Positions 33,403-42,400 of a DNA stretch of 64,000 nt are shown here, one piece after another. Origin of the DNA: Polyangiaceae bacterium (GTDB lineage Bacteria; Myxococcota_A; Polyangia; Polyangiales; Polyangiaceae); contig JAHBVX010000003.1 of assembly GCA_019637295.1 (NCBI GenBank), positions 682,001-746,000 on the forward strand, given 5' to 3'. Made by a program: the position numbers and the translations under genes. The notes beneath the pieces were generated by a model, which was not told the DNA's origin, did no database searches, and saw nothing but the letters and a program-made list of their open reading frames with translations. Positions within the stretch are counted from its first letter, which is position 1. Each line of letters begins with the position of its first letter.

Positions 33403-34941
33403 GTGCCCATGCCGGAACACAAGCTCGCGCAGGAGGTGCTCGATAGTCTGCACGAGGGCTGCCAGGTCATCAGCCCGGAGTATCGCTACCTGTACGTGAA
33501 CGACGCGCTCGTGCGGCAAGGCAAGCAGTCGCGGGAGCAGCTGCTCGGCAAGACCATGATGGAGTGCTACCCGGGCATCGAGCAGACGGCGATGTGGAAC
33601 GACCTGCAGGCTTGCCTGACGGACCGCGTCGAGCGCACCCTGGAGAACGAGTTCACCTTTCCCGACGGCACGAGGGGCTGCTTCGAGCTGCGCTTCGTGC
33701 CGGTGCCGGCCGGCGTCTGCATCTTGTCGCTGGACGTGACGGCGTCCAAGCGGGACGCCGAGGCGCTCGCGCGCATGCAGGAGCAGCTGTGGCACGCCCA
33801 GAAGATGGAGGCGGTGGGCAGGCTGGCCGGCGGCGTAGCGCACGACTTCAACAACCTGCTCTCGGTGATCTCGAGCTACACGAGCTTGATGCTCACGGAC
33901 CTGCCCTCCGGCGATCCGCTCCGTGACGACGTGACGGAGATCCACAAGGCCGCCGAGCGGGCCGCCCAGCTGACCCGTCAGCTGCTCGCCTTCAGCCGCC
34001 GCCAGCTGCTCGAGCCCCGGGTCCTGGACTTGAACCAAGTGCTCGGCGGCATGGAGAACATGCTGCGCCGGCTGCTGGGCGCGGACGTCGAGCTGCGGCT
34101 CGTGAAGAGCCCCGGACTCGGCAAGGTGCTGATCGATCCCAGCTCGGTGGAGCAGACGGTGATGAACCTCGCGGTCAACGCCCGGGACGCCATGCCCACC
34201 GGCGGCAAGCTGACCATCGAGACGCGCAACGTCGAGCTGGACGAGGGCTACGCCGACCAGCACTTCGACGTCACTCCCGGCGCGTACGTGATGCTGGCCA
34301 TGAGCGACACCGGCAGCGGGATGGACCGCGCGACGCAGGCCCGGATCTTCGAGCCGTTTTTCACCACCAAGCCCGCCGGCAAGGGCACCGGCCTCGGGCT
34401 GGCGTCGGTGTTCGGTACGCTGAAGCAGAGCGGTGGCCACATCTGGGTGTACAGCGAGCTCGGCAAGGGCACGACCTTCAAGGTCTACCTGCCCCGCACC
34501 CGCGACGACGCGGCCTCGGACCCGCCCGAGACCCCGCCGCCCGAGTCCGTGCGCGGCAGCGAGACCCTCCTGGTGGTGGAGGATGACGACGCGGTGCGCG
34601 CGGTGTGCGTGAACATCCTGCGCCGAAACGGCTACCGCGTGCTCGAAGCTCCGAACGGTGGCGAGGCGCTGATGATCTGCGAGCAGCACCCGGCCACCAT
34701 CCACCTGATGATCACGGACGTGGTGCTGCCGCGCATGAGCGGGCGACTGCTGGCCGAGCGTGTGGCGCCGCTGCGGCCGCACATGAAGCTCCTGTTCATG
34801 TCGGGCTACACGGACGAGGCGGTGCTGCAGCACGGCATCCTCGAGTCGGAGGTGGAGTACCTGCAGAAGCCCCTCACCCCCGACACGCTGTTGCGTAAGG
34901 TGCGCCAGGTGCTGAGCGCGAAGCGCAGCGCGCCCGGCTAG
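33403..34941 (+). CDS. Hybrid sensor histidine kinase with C-terminal receiver domain
   Basis: A 512-residue cytoplasmic protein (GTG start at 33403; an ATG two codons on is equally possible). Residues 5-115 form a PAS domain (YRYLYVNDALVRQG, ERTLENEFTFPDG). The phospho-acceptor is His147 in GGVAHDFNNLL. The ATPase domain has the N-box LAVNARDAM (Asn259), the G1 box SDTGSGM and the G2 box KGTGLGLA. A receiver follows with the EDDD acidic pocket near residues 393-396, Asp439 in MITDVVLP and Lys in YLQKPL. The lack of membrane helices suggests it senses a soluble ligand. It has no partner response regulator nearby, so its output is unknown. Confidence 0.9.
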   Translation: MPMPEHKLAQEVLDSLHEGCQVISPEYRYLYVNDALVRQGKQSREQLLGKTMMECYPGIEQTAMWNDLQACLTDRVERTLENEFTFPDGTRGCFELRFVPVPAGVCILSLDVTASKRDAEALARMQEQLWHAQKMEAVGRLAGGVAHDFNNLLSVISSYTSLMLTDLPSGDPLRDDVTEIHKAAERAAQLTRQLLAFSRRQLLEPRVLDLNQVLGGMENMLRRLLGADVELRLVKSPGLGKVLIDPSSVEQTVMNLAVNARDAMPTGGKLTIETRNVELDEGYADQHFDVTPGAYVMLAMSDTGSGMDRATQARIFEPFFTTKPAGKGTGLGLASVFGTLKQSGGHIWVYSELGKGTTFKVYLPRTRDDAASDPPETPPPESVRGSETLLVVEDDDAVRAVCVNILRRNGYRVLEAPNGGEALMICEQHPATIHLMITDVVLPRMSGRLLAERVAPLRPHMKLLFMSGYTDEAVLQHGILESEVEYLQKPLTPDTLLRKVRQVLSAKRSAPG

Positions 34942-35012
34942 GTCGGCGCGCGAGGCCCAGGCGAGGCAACCCGCCGGTCGCCTCTGCCCCCCCGGTCCCC
35001 CCCTCGCGAAGC

Positions 35013-35276
35013 TCAACCCCGCGCAGCGCGATCCTCGCCGTGACGACGCCGGAGCAGGACGGCGGCGGCGGCCACCAAGAACAGGAGCCAGGCCGGACTG
35101 CGGCTCGTACCCGGGGTGCTGCAGCCACAGCCTGCCGCGGTCTCGGAGGCGTGGCTCGAGCCCTGGACGACGCACGCGCCGTCTTCACACACCTGTCCGG
35201 AGCCGCACTGCGCGTTCGCCGTGCAGAGCGCCGGCGAGCAACTCGAACCGCCGCAGCCGCTCCCGCACTGCGTCAC
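35013..35276 (-). pseudogene. C-terminal remnant of a MYXO-CTERM surface protein
   Basis: The 87-residue frame begins with Cys-rich sequence (QCGSGCGGSSC, ANAQCGSGQVCEDGACV). It ends in GCGCSTPG, one hydrophobic helix (PAWLLFLVAAAAVLL) and RRRHGED. Cys-containing motif, single helix and Arg cluster form the MYXO-CTERM sorting signal that anchors proteins on the myxobacterial surface. There is no signal peptide. The Cys-rich reading continues back to about 35310 and then meets the start of the plus-strand kinase gene, so the protein appears to have lost its N-terminal part. A short intact gene cannot be excluded but could not be exported. Confidence 0.6.
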
Positions 35277-35315
35277 GGCTCCGGCCTTGCAGCTGCCCTC
35301 GCCGTCGCAGCTGGC

Positions 35316-37145
35316 GTGAGGCCGGCGACGGAAGCGGTGGATGAGGCAGCGGAGCTGGGCTCGATGGCGACCCTGCTGCGGGAGGCCGGGATCGAGGATG
35401 CGGCGGCGTTCCCGCGCGGGGCGACGATCCGACTCGCGCCCGCGATCGGGAACGAGGACACGATCGCCGCGCCGCAGATGGCGGCAGCGCGCCCGTTGCC
35501 GCGCATCTCGGTCGACTTGCGGGCGGGAGACGCGACCTCCGCGCGCCCAGCCGCTCCCGCGCCGGACCTACAGGTGGTGCACGTCATCGGTGAAGGGGGC
35601 ATGGGCCGGGTCCTGCTCGCGCGCCAACACTCCCTGCGCCGAGACGTCGCCGTCAAGACCGCGAAGGACGGAGCGCCCGCCAGCGCCCTCGGCGCCATCC
35701 GGCTCGAGGCCGAGTTCACGGGGCAGCTCGAGCACCCGGCCATCGTGCCCGTGCACGCCTTGGGCGTGGATGACGCGGGGCGGCCGCTGATGGTGATGAA
35801 GCGCATCGAGGGTGTCGGTTGGGATGTCTTGCTGCATCAACCCTCGCACGCTGCCTGGGACGCCTGGCCGAGCCAAGGACGCGATCGCCTGGCGGATCAC
35901 CTGCACATCCTGATGCAGATCGCCAACGCGCTTCACTTCGCGCACAGTCGAGGGATCGTCCACCGCGACGTCAAGCCAGAGAACGTGCTGATCGGTCAGT
36001 ACGGCGACGTGTACCTCGCCGACTGGGGCATCGCCACGCGCGCCGGATCGACCGACGCGCGCCTGTGCGGCACGCCGGCGTACCTGGCGCCCGAGATGGT
36101 CGGCGGAGGAGTCATCGACGCGCGCACGGACGTCTACCTCCTCGGCGCGACCCTGCACGAGGTCCTCACGTCCTCGCCCCGCCATGACGCCAGCTCCGCC
36201 GCGGGCGCGCTGGTCGCGGCGCTGCGCTCCGAGCCCTACACCTACCCGGATGACGTTCCCGTGGAGCTGCAGGCGCTCGCCAACGCGGCGTGTCACCTGG
36301 AGCCGGGCGCGCGACCGGCCAGCGCCAAGGAGTTTCGAGATCGGCTCGCCGACTACCTGGCGCACCGTGAGTCCGTCGCTATCGGGCAGCGCGCCCTCGG
36401 GCGACTCGAGAGACTCGAGAGCCTGTCGGCGGTGAGTGACCCCAGCGCCGAGCAGCGGCGCGAGCTGGACAAGCTCGTGGTCGAGGCGCGCTTCGGCCTG
36501 GAGCAAGCCCTGGCGGCGTGGGACGGGAACGCTGGAGCGCGCGCCGGGCTCGAGCGCCTCGACGGGCTGCTGGACGCGCGCAACGCGAGGTCCGCCGAGC
36601 TCGAGCGGCAAGCGCGGGACCAGGATCCGAGCATGCACGCGCGCGAGCGGGCCCTGGCGACCTCGTTGCTTGGAGCGTTCGGCATCGCGGACGCCATCTA
36701 CGCGCTGACCGTGCTCGACGAGCCCACACCCACGATACTGATCATCGCGCCCGTGCTGGCGGCGTGCGTGCTCCTGGTCGCCGCGGCCTTGATGCGCGGC
36801 TCCGTGCTGTCGACCGCCCTGAATCGTCGGGCGTTCACGGCGCTGCTCGTTGGCATCTTCGCCATGCTGCTAGGCCGAGTCGCCGGCGTGCTGATGGGGA
36901 TCGATCCCGCCGCCCACTTCGCGCGCGACGCCATGGTCTTGGCCACCATGCTGGCGGTGACCGCCGTCTTCTCGCTGCGCTGGCTCTTGGCGCCCGCCGC
37001 CGCGTTCGCCGCAGGCGCGATCGCCGCCCTCCTGGACCCCGCCTCGGCCATGCGCTCTTTCGTCCTGGCCGAGTCGGCCGCGATGGTCCTGTCCGCCGGC
37101 CTCGCCTGGTACACGCTACGGGACCCGGCGAAGACGGCCGATTGA
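35316..37145 (+). CDS. Ser/Thr protein kinase with C-terminal membrane bundle
   Basis: The frame is open from 35040, but I start at the GTG at 35316 (an ATG at 35364 is the alternative). The kinase domain has IGEGGMGRVLLARQ, VAVKTAKDG, the catalytic IVHRDVKPENVLI, a DWG instead of DFG metal motif in YLADWGIA, and GTPAYLAPEM with D-x-R-T-D-V-Y-L-L-G. After residue 340 comes an Arg/Glu-rich helical region, then from about residue 450 five or six hydrophobic helices. It is thus probably membrane-bound with the kinase in the cytoplasm. The HRD Asp and VAVK Lys are intact, so it should be active. Confidence 0.85.
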   Translation: MRPATEAVDEAAELGSMATLLREAGIEDAAAFPRGATIRLAPAIGNEDTIAAPQMAAARPLPRISVDLRAGDATSARPAAPAPDLQVVHVIGEGGMGRVLLARQHSLRRDVAVKTAKDGAPASALGAIRLEAEFTGQLEHPAIVPVHALGVDDAGRPLMVMKRIEGVGWDVLLHQPSHAAWDAWPSQGRDRLADHLHILMQIANALHFAHSRGIVHRDVKPENVLIGQYGDVYLADWGIATRAGSTDARLCGTPAYLAPEMVGGGVIDARTDVYLLGATLHEVLTSSPRHDASSAAGALVAALRSEPYTYPDDVPVELQALANAACHLEPGARPASAKEFRDRLADYLAHRESVAIGQRALGRLERLESLSAVSDPSAEQRRELDKLVVEARFGLEQALAAWDGNAGARAGLERLDGLLDARNARSAELERQARDQDPSMHARERALATSLLGAFGIADAIYALTVLDEPTPTILIIAPVLAACVLLVAAALMRGSVLSTALNRRAFTALLVGIFAMLLGRVAGVLMGIDPAAHFARDAMVLATMLAVTAVFSLRWLLAPAAAFAAGAIAALLDPASAMRSFVLAESAAMVLSAGLAWYTLRDPAKTAD

Positions 37146-37257
37146 GCAGAGCGCCCAGCGTGCAAGGAGACCTGGAGTCCCACCTCCCCCCACCTGGGCG
37201 TACCTATCGACCTCGGCCCAGGCGTCCCCTTCCTCCGGGATGGTACGTTACCGAGCG

Positions 37258-39855
37258 ATGACGTTTCGACGACGATCCTACGGTCTGGTTTTGTCCATCG
37301 CGGGAGCGGCCCTGGCGGCGGCGCCCGCCTGTTCGGGCGAGGACGGCGGCGGCGGCGGCGGCAAGAGCTGCTCGATCGGCGGGGAGCGTTTCGCGCCGGG
37401 GGATCCCACCGGGCACCCGGACGTGTACGGCGCGAAGGCGGCGGGTCAGGCGCGCGCGGGCCGCATCACCAGCGCCGCCGACGTCGTGCAGCCCGCTCAC
37501 GGCCGGCAGCGGGTCAACGTCGGCGACTTCGTGCTCGCCAACGACAAGGTCGCCTTCGTGATCGAAGACAAGGGCCTGAGCGACGGCTACGCCCGCTTCG
37601 GGGGCGAGATCTTGAGCGTCGATCGCGTCGGGGACGACGGGCGCCCCATCGGCCAGAGCTACTACGTCGAGACGCTCATGGCGCTCGGCGTCGAGATGAT
37701 CAACCCCGAGACCGTCAGCGTGCTGAACGACGGCTCGGACGGCCAAGCCGCGGTCGTGCGCGTGGCCGGCCCGCTCGAGGCCATCCCGTTCATGGACGGC
37801 GCCCTCGGCGTGCTGTTCCCGCGCCGCTACGGCCTACAGGCGGCCTACGACTACGTGCTCGAGCCCGGCAGCGAGCGGCTGCTCGTGCGCCTGGGCCTCA
37901 AGAACCCGGAGAAGACGCCGGTGAACATCGCCGTCGACAACATCACCGACGACATGCACGGCTTCTTCCAGCTGAACATGAACCAGTTCGTGACGGCGGA
38001 GCACGGCTTCGCCGGAGCCAAGGGCAAGCTGGACTGGGCCGGCTTCGTCAACCCGGGCACCAGCTTCGCGTGGCGCTCGCCCCGAGGCCAGCTCAACTTC
38101 GGCGTCGAGATCAGCGGCTTCGTGTACACCCTCGCGCCGGGCTTCACGGTGGACGGCTGCACCACCCATGTCAGCGACCACGCCGAGATCATCGCCGGCG
38201 GCTTCGAGTACGACGCCCTGCGCGAGGCCATCCGCCGGGTGGACGACGCCGCGCCCTGGCGCACGATCGAGGGCGTCGTGCGGGACTCCTCCGGCGCGCC
38301 GGTGGCGGACGCGCTGGTCCACGCGCTGGGCGCGTCCGGCGAGTACCTGAGCCGCACCCGCTCGGCCAGCGACGGCAGCTACGTCATCCACGCTCCCGCA
38401 CAGGCCATCAAGCTGGTGCCTCAGGCGAGCGGCTACCCCTTGGGCGCGGGCGTCGACGTCGACGCGCAGACCGGCTCCCTCGACTTGCCCTTCGCGTCCA
38501 CCGGCACCGTGACCGTGACCATCACCGACGCCGACACGGCCACCGCCATCCCCGCGCGCGTCCAGGTCATCCCCCAGAGCGGGGTGAGCGCTTCCCCCGC
38601 GGCTTACGGACAGGAAGACGAGCGCAACGGCCGCCTGCACCAGGCCTTCGCCGTCAGCGGCGAGACCACGCTGGTGGTGCCGCCGGGCACGCATCGTTTG
38701 GTGGTCAGTCGCGGGTACGAATACGAGCACTACGACCAGGAGGTGACGATCACCGCCGGCCAGACCGAGGCGGTCGCCGTCGCCCTCGAGCGCAGCGTGG
38801 ACAGCACCGGCTGGATGTGCGCGGACTTCCACATCCACTCCAAGTACAGCGCGGACAGCAGCGACCCAGCCGAGCTCAAGGTGGTGCAGGCCATCGCCGA
38901 CGGCCTGGAGATCCCCGTATCGAGCGAGCACGAGTGGATCATCGACTTTCAGCCCATCATCGCGGCGCTGGGGCTCACCGACTGGGCCTTCGGTATGCCC
39001 AGCGAGGAGCTGACCACCTTCACCTGGGGCCACTTCGGCGTCGTGCCGCTGTTCCCGAAGCCAGACGAGCTCAACAACGGCGCCGTGGAGTGGATCGGGC
39101 GCCTGCCGCCGGAGATGTTCGCCGACGTCCAGGGGCGCCCGGAGGATCCGTTCTTCATCGTCAATCACCCGAGCGGCGGCAACTTCGGCTCCTACTTCAG
39201 CCAGGCGGGTCTGGACGCGACGGGCGTGGGCAAGGACGCGCAGCTGTGGAGCGACGACTTCGACGGCATCGAGGTGTTCAACGACTCGGATCTCGAGGAG
39301 AATCGCAAGAAGAGCTTCGCCGACTGGATGGCCATCCTGAAGAACGGCAAGCACGTGTACGCGGTCGGCTCCAGCGATAGCCACCACGTGCGCTCGAGCC
39401 CCGTGGGCTACCCGCGTACGTGCCTGTTCTTCGGGCACGACGATCCCAAGCAGCTCACCGCCAACATCGTGCGGGATGTGCTCGCCAGCGGCCAGTCCAC
39501 CATCAGCGGCGGCCTGTTCATGACGGTGGAGGGCCCCGGCGGCGAGAAGCCCGGGGCGGTCCTGAACGCGGGCGGCTCGACCGTCACCTTCACCATCACC
39601 GTGCAAGCGCCGAGCTGGATCGACGCGACCGAGCTCGAGACCTTCGTCAACGGCGAGTCCCTCGGCTTTCAGCCCCTCGAGCCCCTCGGCGCCGGCACCG
39701 GGCAAACCTTCGTCAACCAGGTCACCGTCACCCTCGACGCGAGCCGCCCGGAGAATTTCGTGCTCTTCCACGCCAAGGGCGAGAGCGATCTCGCGCCCCT
39801 GCACCCCGGGCGGCGGCCCTTCGCGGTCTCGAATCCCATCTTCATCAAGCCGTGA
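37258..39855 (+). CDS. CehA/McbA-like PHP-domain metallohydrolase, exported
   Basis: I favour the ATG at 37258, giving a lipoprotein-like signal (LVLSIAGAALAAAPAC); an ATG at 37240 is also in frame. After a Gly linker, residues 40-330 form a beta-rich domain. Residues about 330-405 look like a carboxypeptidase regulatory-like fold (VVRDSSGAPVADALVHA, SDGSYVIHAP), and a second beta domain follows. The PHP domain starts with DFHIHSKYSADS, with SSEHEW, FFIVNHPSGGN and AVGSSDSHHV supplying further metal ligands. These are phosphoesterase/hydrolase-like sites of the CehA/McbA family. The TGA stop is itself the first bases of a 25-unit hexamer array. Substrate unknown. Confidence 0.82.
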   Translation: MTFRRRSYGLVLSIAGAALAAAPACSGEDGGGGGGKSCSIGGERFAPGDPTGHPDVYGAKAAGQARAGRITSAADVVQPAHGRQRVNVGDFVLANDKVAFVIEDKGLSDGYARFGGEILSVDRVGDDGRPIGQSYYVETLMALGVEMINPETVSVLNDGSDGQAAVVRVAGPLEAIPFMDGALGVLFPRRYGLQAAYDYVLEPGSERLLVRLGLKNPEKTPVNIAVDNITDDMHGFFQLNMNQFVTAEHGFAGAKGKLDWAGFVNPGTSFAWRSPRGQLNFGVEISGFVYTLAPGFTVDGCTTHVSDHAEIIAGGFEYDALREAIRRVDDAAPWRTIEGVVRDSSGAPVADALVHALGASGEYLSRTRSASDGSYVIHAPAQAIKLVPQASGYPLGAGVDVDAQTGSLDLPFASTGTVTVTITDADTATAIPARVQVIPQSGVSASPAAYGQEDERNGRLHQAFAVSGETTLVVPPGTHRLVVSRGYEYEHYDQEVTITAGQTEAVAVALERSVDSTGWMCADFHIHSKYSADSSDPAELKVVQAIADGLEIPVSSEHEWIIDFQPIIAALGLTDWAFGMPSEELTTFTWGHFGVVPLFPKPDELNNGAVEWIGRLPPEMFADVQGRPEDPFFIVNHPSGGNFGSYFSQAGLDATGVGKDAQLWSDDFDGIEVFNDSDLEENRKKSFADWMAILKNGKHVYAVGSSDSHHVRSSPVGYPRTCLFFGHDDPKQLTANIVRDVLASGQSTISGGLFMTVEGPGGEKPGAVLNAGGSTVTFTITVQAPSWIDATELETFVNGESLGFQPLEPLGAGTGQTFVNQVTVTLDASRPENFVLFHAKGESDLAPLHPGRRPFAVSNPIFIKP

Positions 39856-40002
39856 GCGGGGGCGGGGGCGGGCGCGTTCGCGTGGGCGTTCGCGTTCGCG
39901 TTCGCGTGAGCGGGGGCGGGGGCGGGGGCGGGGGCGTTCGCGTTCGCGTTCGCGTGAGCGGGGGCGGGGGCGTGAGCGAGGGCGTGAGCGGGGGCGGGGG
40001 CG
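39853..40002. repeat. NNNGCG (reverse CGCNNN) hexamer array, 25 units
   Basis: Twenty-five units in perfect 6-bp phase: TGAGCG, GGGGCG, GGCGCG, TTCGCG, TGGGCG and AGGGCG. The first unit is the stop codon TGA of the PHP gene plus GCG, and the array ends 3 bp before the stop codon of the convergent anti-sigma gene. It fills the whole intergenic space. Confidence 0.9.
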
Positions 40003-40005
40003 CCG

Positions 40006-40710
40006 TCATGGACCCAGCGCGTCGATCAGCGCCCGCGCCTCGGGTTGCCGGTATCCGCCCGCTTTGCCCTCGGCGAACGGCTCGAGCGCGGTCTTCGCTT
40101 CGCCCGTGCGACCGAGGCGCACGAGGCACAGCGCGCGGTTGTAGCGCGCCTCGAGCGCGAAGCGCCCCCGCGGGGCGGCGCTCAGGTAGCGCTCCCACGC
40201 CGTGATGGCCGCGCCGAAATCGCGCTGCTCGAAGTGAGCGCGATGGGCGGCGCGGTACAGCGCGTCGGCGGGATCCGCGGCGGGCAGTGCGGACGCGGAC
40301 GCTCCCGCGGCGCCGGACGGGGACGCGGCGGGCTCGTCGCTCGCCGCTTCCGCGGCCGGCTCCGCCCACGGCGCGGGCGCGACAGCGGGCGCGCTCGCAG
40401 CCGCGGAGACGGCGCGCACCCGTTCGTTCGCTGCGGGCGCCGCTCGGGTGAGCACCACGGCGCGCTCGGTGATCCCCAGCAGATCCGTCACCACGCGGGC
40501 GCTGCGCTCGAGGCCGCCCCCCGCCGCGGCCGCGCTGACCCCAAACAGCACGGCAGCCGCGGGCAGCACCCACAGGACGCGGCGGCCCCGGCTTCGCTCT
40601 CCGGCGTGCAGGTCTCGCAGGATGCGGGCGCGGGTCAGCTCCGCCGGCGCCGGCTCCCGCGCGAAGTCGTCGAGCGCCTCGAGCGCCTCACGCATCGGAT
40701 CGTCGGTCAT
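40006..40710 (-). CDS. Membrane anti-sigma-like protein with TPR-like tail
   Basis: The start is the ATG at 40710, which overlaps the sigma factor stop (ATGA), so the two should be translated together. The frame upstream of it is a shadow of the sigma gene. The first 70 residues are polar and helical (DPMREALEALDDFAREPAP), as in the cytoplasmic part of anti-sigma factors. One hydrophobic helix follows (VLWVLPAAAVLFGVSAAAAG), then an Ala/Pro-rich periplasmic linker. The C-terminal TPR/YbgF-like segment is ADALYRAAHRAHFEQRDFGAA, WERYLSAAPRGRFALEARYNRA. There is no ZAS HxxxCxxC zinc motif. Position and topology make it the probable anti-sigma factor. Confidence 0.7.
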   Translation of the reverse strand: MTDDPMREALEALDDFAREPAPAELTRARILRDLHAGERSRGRRVLWVLPAAAVLFGVSAAAAGGGLERSARVVTDLLGITERAVVLTRAAPAANERVRAVSAAASAPAVAPAPWAEPAAEAASDEPAASPSGAAGASASALPAADPADALYRAAHRAHFEQRDFGAAITAWERYLSAAPRGRFALEARYNRALCLVRLGRTGEAKTALEPFAEGKAGGYRQPEARALIDALGP

Positions 40711-41300
40711 CCGTGTCCCTCCCGCTCGAAGGCCTCTCGCAGCTTCTTCTTGGCGTGCATCAGGCGCGTGCGCACCGTGCCCTCCGGCGCGCCGACCATT
40801 TCGGCGACCTCGCGGGAGCCGAGCTCCTCCATCTCGCACAGCACGAAGGCCACGCGCTGATCGTGCGGCAGAGCATCCAGAGCGCGCACGAGCGCGCGCC
40901 GCAGCTCGGCGCGCCGCGCGTCCTGCTCGGGGGTTGCCGGCTCGCTGCGCGGCTCGTCGGTCAGCCGCTCGCTAGCGGCGCGTCGGCGCATGGCGCTGCG
41001 CAGGTGATGACGCGAGCGATTGACGGCGATCCCGAACAAGAACGAACGCAGCGTGGACTCCCCGCGGAAGCGCGAGGCCAGCTCGGGCAGCGACACGAAC
41101 ACGTCGTGCACCAGATCCTCGGCGGCGTGCGCGTCGCCGAGCAGGCGCCGCGCGAACGCGCGCAGCGGCGCGTGGTGCAGATCGTACGCCTCGCCCACGG
41201 CGCGTGGCTCGCCCCGACCGAGCCGCTCGAGCAGAGAGTCGTCGCCGCGCCGGCTCACGGCGGGAAGGTCCAACGAAACGTCCACTCGGGAAAGGGTCAT
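40707..41300 (-). CDS. ECF-family RNA polymerase sigma factor
   Basis: A 197-residue protein starting at the ATG at 41300. The much longer open frame to 43262 is fortuitous. Region 2 reads AVGEAYDLHHAPLRAFARRLLGDAHAAEDLVHDVFVSL, then FRGESTLRSFLFGIAVNRSRHHLR (region 2.4). Region 4 is ALDALPHDQRVAFVLCEMEELGSREVAEMVGAPEGTVRTRLMHAKKKL, the helix-turn-helix that reads the -35 element. The gene is followed by the anti-sigma-like gene with a 4-bp overlap and preceded by its own copy of the promoter motif seen at 42899 and 48189, which suggests positive autoregulation. Confidence 0.92.
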   Translation of the reverse strand: MTLSRVDVSLDLPAVSRRGDDSLLERLGRGEPRAVGEAYDLHHAPLRAFARRLLGDAHAAEDLVHDVFVSLPELASRFRGESTLRSFLFGIAVNRSRHHLRSAMRRRAASERLTDEPRSEPATPEQDARRAELRRALVRALDALPHDQRVAFVLCEMEELGSREVAEMVGAPEGTVRTRLMHAKKKLREAFEREGHG

Positions 41301-41338
41301 CACCGGGCCCGCGCCCCGGCTCGGGTGCGCCAGGGTGA

Positions 41339-41365
41339 GTGCCCGCGCCAGGCCGAAGCGTTCAA
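41339..41365 (-). promoter_or_regulatory. Putative ECF-sigma promoter of the sigma factor gene
   Basis: On the minus strand, TTGAACG (41359-41365), exactly 12 bases, then GCGGGCAC (41339-41346). The start codon lies 38 bases further on. The two blocks are identical, with identical spacing, to the sites at 42899-42925 and 48189-48215. Confidence 0.7.
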
Positions 41366-41413
41366 TGCCTCGCGACGATTCGGCCGGACCGGCGGAAATC
41401 CCGCCGATCCCGC

Positions 41414-42379
41414 TCACGGCGTCCACTGGATACCCCCGAGGGCGTCGGCCTGCTCGTCGGTCGCGCCGCCCTCGACCTCGACCCGCACGCGGGCCGCGGC
41501 GCCCACCCAGAGGCCAAACGAATCGCTCAGCCCCAGGCCGAGGGTGGCCCGCAGGCTCGCCACCTGATGGCGCTCGCGGGTGCTCGACTCCTCGAGCGGC
41601 GCTTCGAACGCGTAGCCCAGCCCCGGCTCGAAGCTCCAGCGACCGGCGGGCAGGTGCGCGCCGAGCACGAGCTCGCCGCGACCGAGCACCACCCGGCGAT
41701 CGCCGAGCGCATGGTCCGGGCTCATCCCGAAGGACAGCTCGTTGAACACGCTCCCGGTCACCAGCTTCACGCCAACGTTGGCCGGGAAGCGATACGACGC
41801 GAACCCGAGCACACTGGCGCGCGTGTTCTTCGCGACGGACACCAGGCCGATCGGCGCGCCGTCCACGTGCTCGGCGACGTTGACCACGCCGAGCTGCACG
41901 CCGGTCACGCGACCCGCGACGTTGACGGCGCCGAGCTGAACCCCATCCAGCCGCCGTGCGAACGTCACCGCGCCGAGCTGCATCCCGGTCAACGAGTCGT
42001 TGATGGCCAGCGGGGCCAGGTTGAGTCCCGAGCCTTGACCCTCGCCCAGGGTCACCGGCGCGATCTGCACGCCCTTGGGATCGCGGGCCCGCGCGAGCCC
42101 CGCCGCGAGCTGCGCCCCCGACAGCGAGCGATCGATGCGCGAGTAGCCCACGTCCAGCGCGAAGCCCTCGATCGCGCCCACGCGCCCGTACGCCAAGCCG
42201 AGCTCGAGATGCAGGCGCCGCTCCCGAGCGTCGGGGTAGAGCGCGATCGGCGCGAGCAGCTCGTCGAGCTGCTGCTGGGTGAAGGGCTTGGGGCTGTCCT
42301 GGGCGGGGACGGGCACAGCCATCGCCCACAGCAGACAGGCCAGCAGCCAGACGGCGAACTTCGGATGCGGTCGGGTCAT
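41414..42379 (-). CDS. Exported protein with LA_2272-type surface repeats and DUF3300-like N-terminus
   Basis: A 321-residue protein with a signal peptide (FAVWLLACLLWAMAVPVPAQD). The mature N-terminus FTQQQLDELLAPIALYPD is the opening motif of DUF3300 proteins, but the rest of that domain is absent. Then come repeats of about 20 residues: GVQIAPVTLG, GMQLGAVTFARRLD, GVQLGAVNVAGRVT, GVQLGVVNVAEHVD and APIGLVSVAKNT, as in LA_2272-type surface repeat proteins. The C-terminal half has alternating strands ending in ARVRVEVEGG and may be an outer membrane beta structure. It starts 21 bp after the stop of the frameshifted gene, so the two are probably co-transcribed. Confidence 0.75.
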   Translation of the reverse strand: MTRPHPKFAVWLLACLLWAMAVPVPAQDSPKPFTQQQLDELLAPIALYPDARERRLHLELGLAYGRVGAIEGFALDVGYSRIDRSLSGAQLAAGLARARDPKGVQIAPVTLGEGQGSGLNLAPLAINDSLTGMQLGAVTFARRLDGVQLGAVNVAGRVTGVQLGVVNVAEHVDGAPIGLVSVAKNTRASVLGFASYRFPANVGVKLVTGSVFNELSFGMSPDHALGDRRVVLGRGELVLGAHLPAGRWSFEPGLGYAFEAPLEESSTRERHQVASLRATLGLGLSDSFGLWVGAAARVRVEVEGGATDEQADALGGIQWTP

Positions 42380-42400
42380 GGCGGTCTCCGCGGCGGCGTT

